Positions 63,599 through 64,000 of a stretch of DNA of 64,000 bases are shown piece after piece; position 1 is the first letter of the stretch, and each line of letters begins with the position of its first letter. This DNA is from Methylobacterium sp. FF17 (GTDB lineage: Bacteria; Pseudomonadota; Alphaproteobacteria; Rhizobiales; Beijerinckiaceae), in assembly GCF_025813715.1 (NCBI RefSeq), contig NZ_CP107532.1, forward strand, positions 1,054,001 through 1,118,000, in the 5' to 3' direction. The position numbers and the translations under genes were made by a program. Below the pieces are notes generated by a model. It made no database searches, was not told the DNA's origin, and was given only the letters and a program-made list of their open reading frames with translations.

Positions 63599-64000
63599 CC
63601 AGCGGTGGCCCTCGCGGGCGAGCAGCGCCTCGGCACCGGCCGGCCCGTCGCTGCCGGCGGGGTAGGCCTCGACCCCGGCCTCGGCCCAGGCCCTGAGCAG
63701 CGGCTCGACGGCGGCCCAGGCCGCCTCGATGCTGTCGGCGCGCTGGAAGAGCGTCGCGTCACCGATCATGCAATCGTAGAGCAGGGTCTCGTAGCCGACG
63801 CTCGGCGTCTCCTGGAAGAAGTCGCCGTAATCGAACGCGGCGGTGACGCGACCGAGATCCATGCGCGGGCCGGGGCGCTTGGCGTTGAGGACGAGGTCGA
63901 GCCCCTGCTCGGGGTCGATCCGGAAGCGCAGGACGTCCGGCGCGACCGCGCCGTCCGGCCCGGCGAAGGGCGAGGCGGCCGGCGCCCTGACATGCAGCGC
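63578..64000 (-). CDS. zwf: Glucose-6-phosphate 1-dehydrogenase, C-terminal part (partial)
   Basis: The frame runs from the right edge to the stop at 63578 (141 codons visible). It matches the end of glucose-6-phosphate dehydrogenase, with DPEQGLDLVLNAKRPGP, then YGDFFQETPSVGYETLLYDCMIGDATLFQRADSIEAAW and the final YPAGSDGPAGAEALL. The N-terminal NADP and substrate sites lie outside the window. The enzyme opens the pentose-phosphate and Entner-Doudoroff routes. Confidence 0.9.
   Translation of the reverse strand, partial: ALHVRAPAASPFAGPDGAVAPDVLRFRIDPEQGLDLVLNAKRPGPRMDLGRVTAAFDYGDFFQETPSVGYETLLYDCMIGDATLFQRADSIEAAWAAVEPLLRAWAEAGVEAYPAGSDGPAGAEALLAREGHRWSPLGAG

Overview
The window is a gene-dense, GC-rich chromosomal segment of an alphaproteobacterium. 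The chvI-chvG-hprK-EIIA-HPr cluster, cobS-cobT, a DivL-like kinase, addAB, MucR and the many short alphaproteobacterial proteins point to Hyphomicrobiales. The overall style (GTG starts, 4-base stop/start overlaps, GC-rich palindromic repeats) fits Methylobacteriaceae best, but the genus is an inference. No rRNA, tRNA, CRISPR array, prophage or complete insertion sequence was recognised.

Layout. 1-5 kb: a HugZ-like gene cut by the left edge, then the ChvI/ChvG two-component system and a regulatory PTS (HPr kinase, EIIA, HPr). 5-9 kb (minus strand): a GNAT-like protein, a COG0523 metallochaperone with a Zur-like site upstream, and a D-Ala-D-Ala carboxypeptidase. 9-11 kb: queE-queD-queC for preQ0 synthesis. 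11-15 kb: an SGNH hydrolase, a Zn alcohol dehydrogenase with a small membrane protein, and a LysR regulator divergent from a DMT/YdcZ protein. 15-19 kb (minus): a ligase-associated exonuclease, an ATP-dependent DNA ligase and YjbQ, followed by a plus-strand methyltransferase. 20-26 kb: YoaK, ArfB-like, BolA, a DnaJ-domain protein, then cobS-DUF29-cobT.

25.8-40.4 kb (minus): a long block running DivL-like kinase, TsaE/AmgK-like fusion, MurU-like nucleotidyltransferase, addB, a PIN/ribbon-helix-helix toxin-antitoxin pair, and addA, with ahcY upstream of it. This joins methyl-cycle clearing (AhcY), cell-cycle signalling, tRNA t6A synthesis, cell-wall recycling and double-strand-break repair. 40.5-45.6 kb: acyl-CoA synthetase, nitroreductase, small proteins, glutathione peroxidase, PRC-barrel protein and a degenerate receiver. 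45.8-52 kb: argJ-SIMPL-mutT, a DUF6880-like protein, a methyltransferase and ComF. 52-64 kb: a NarK-like transporter, L,D-transpeptidase, cold-shock protein, AraC regulator, a PatZ-like acetyltransferase, a class II aldolase, a MucR regulator with a degraded zinc finger, a membrane-anchored Mrr-like nuclease and the 3' end of zwf.

The points most worth a second look are the toxin-antitoxin pair inside the addB-addA operon with a perfect inverted repeat before it, a palindromic repeat element translated in frame inside the DNA ligase, the Tyr-for-His replacement in the DivL-like kinase, the TsaE-sugar kinase fusion next to a MurU-like gene, a DUF29 gene wedged between cobS and cobT, and several AT-rich palindromes in front of regulated genes. 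I did not find an obviously new multi-gene system; the best candidates are unusual arrangements of known families.
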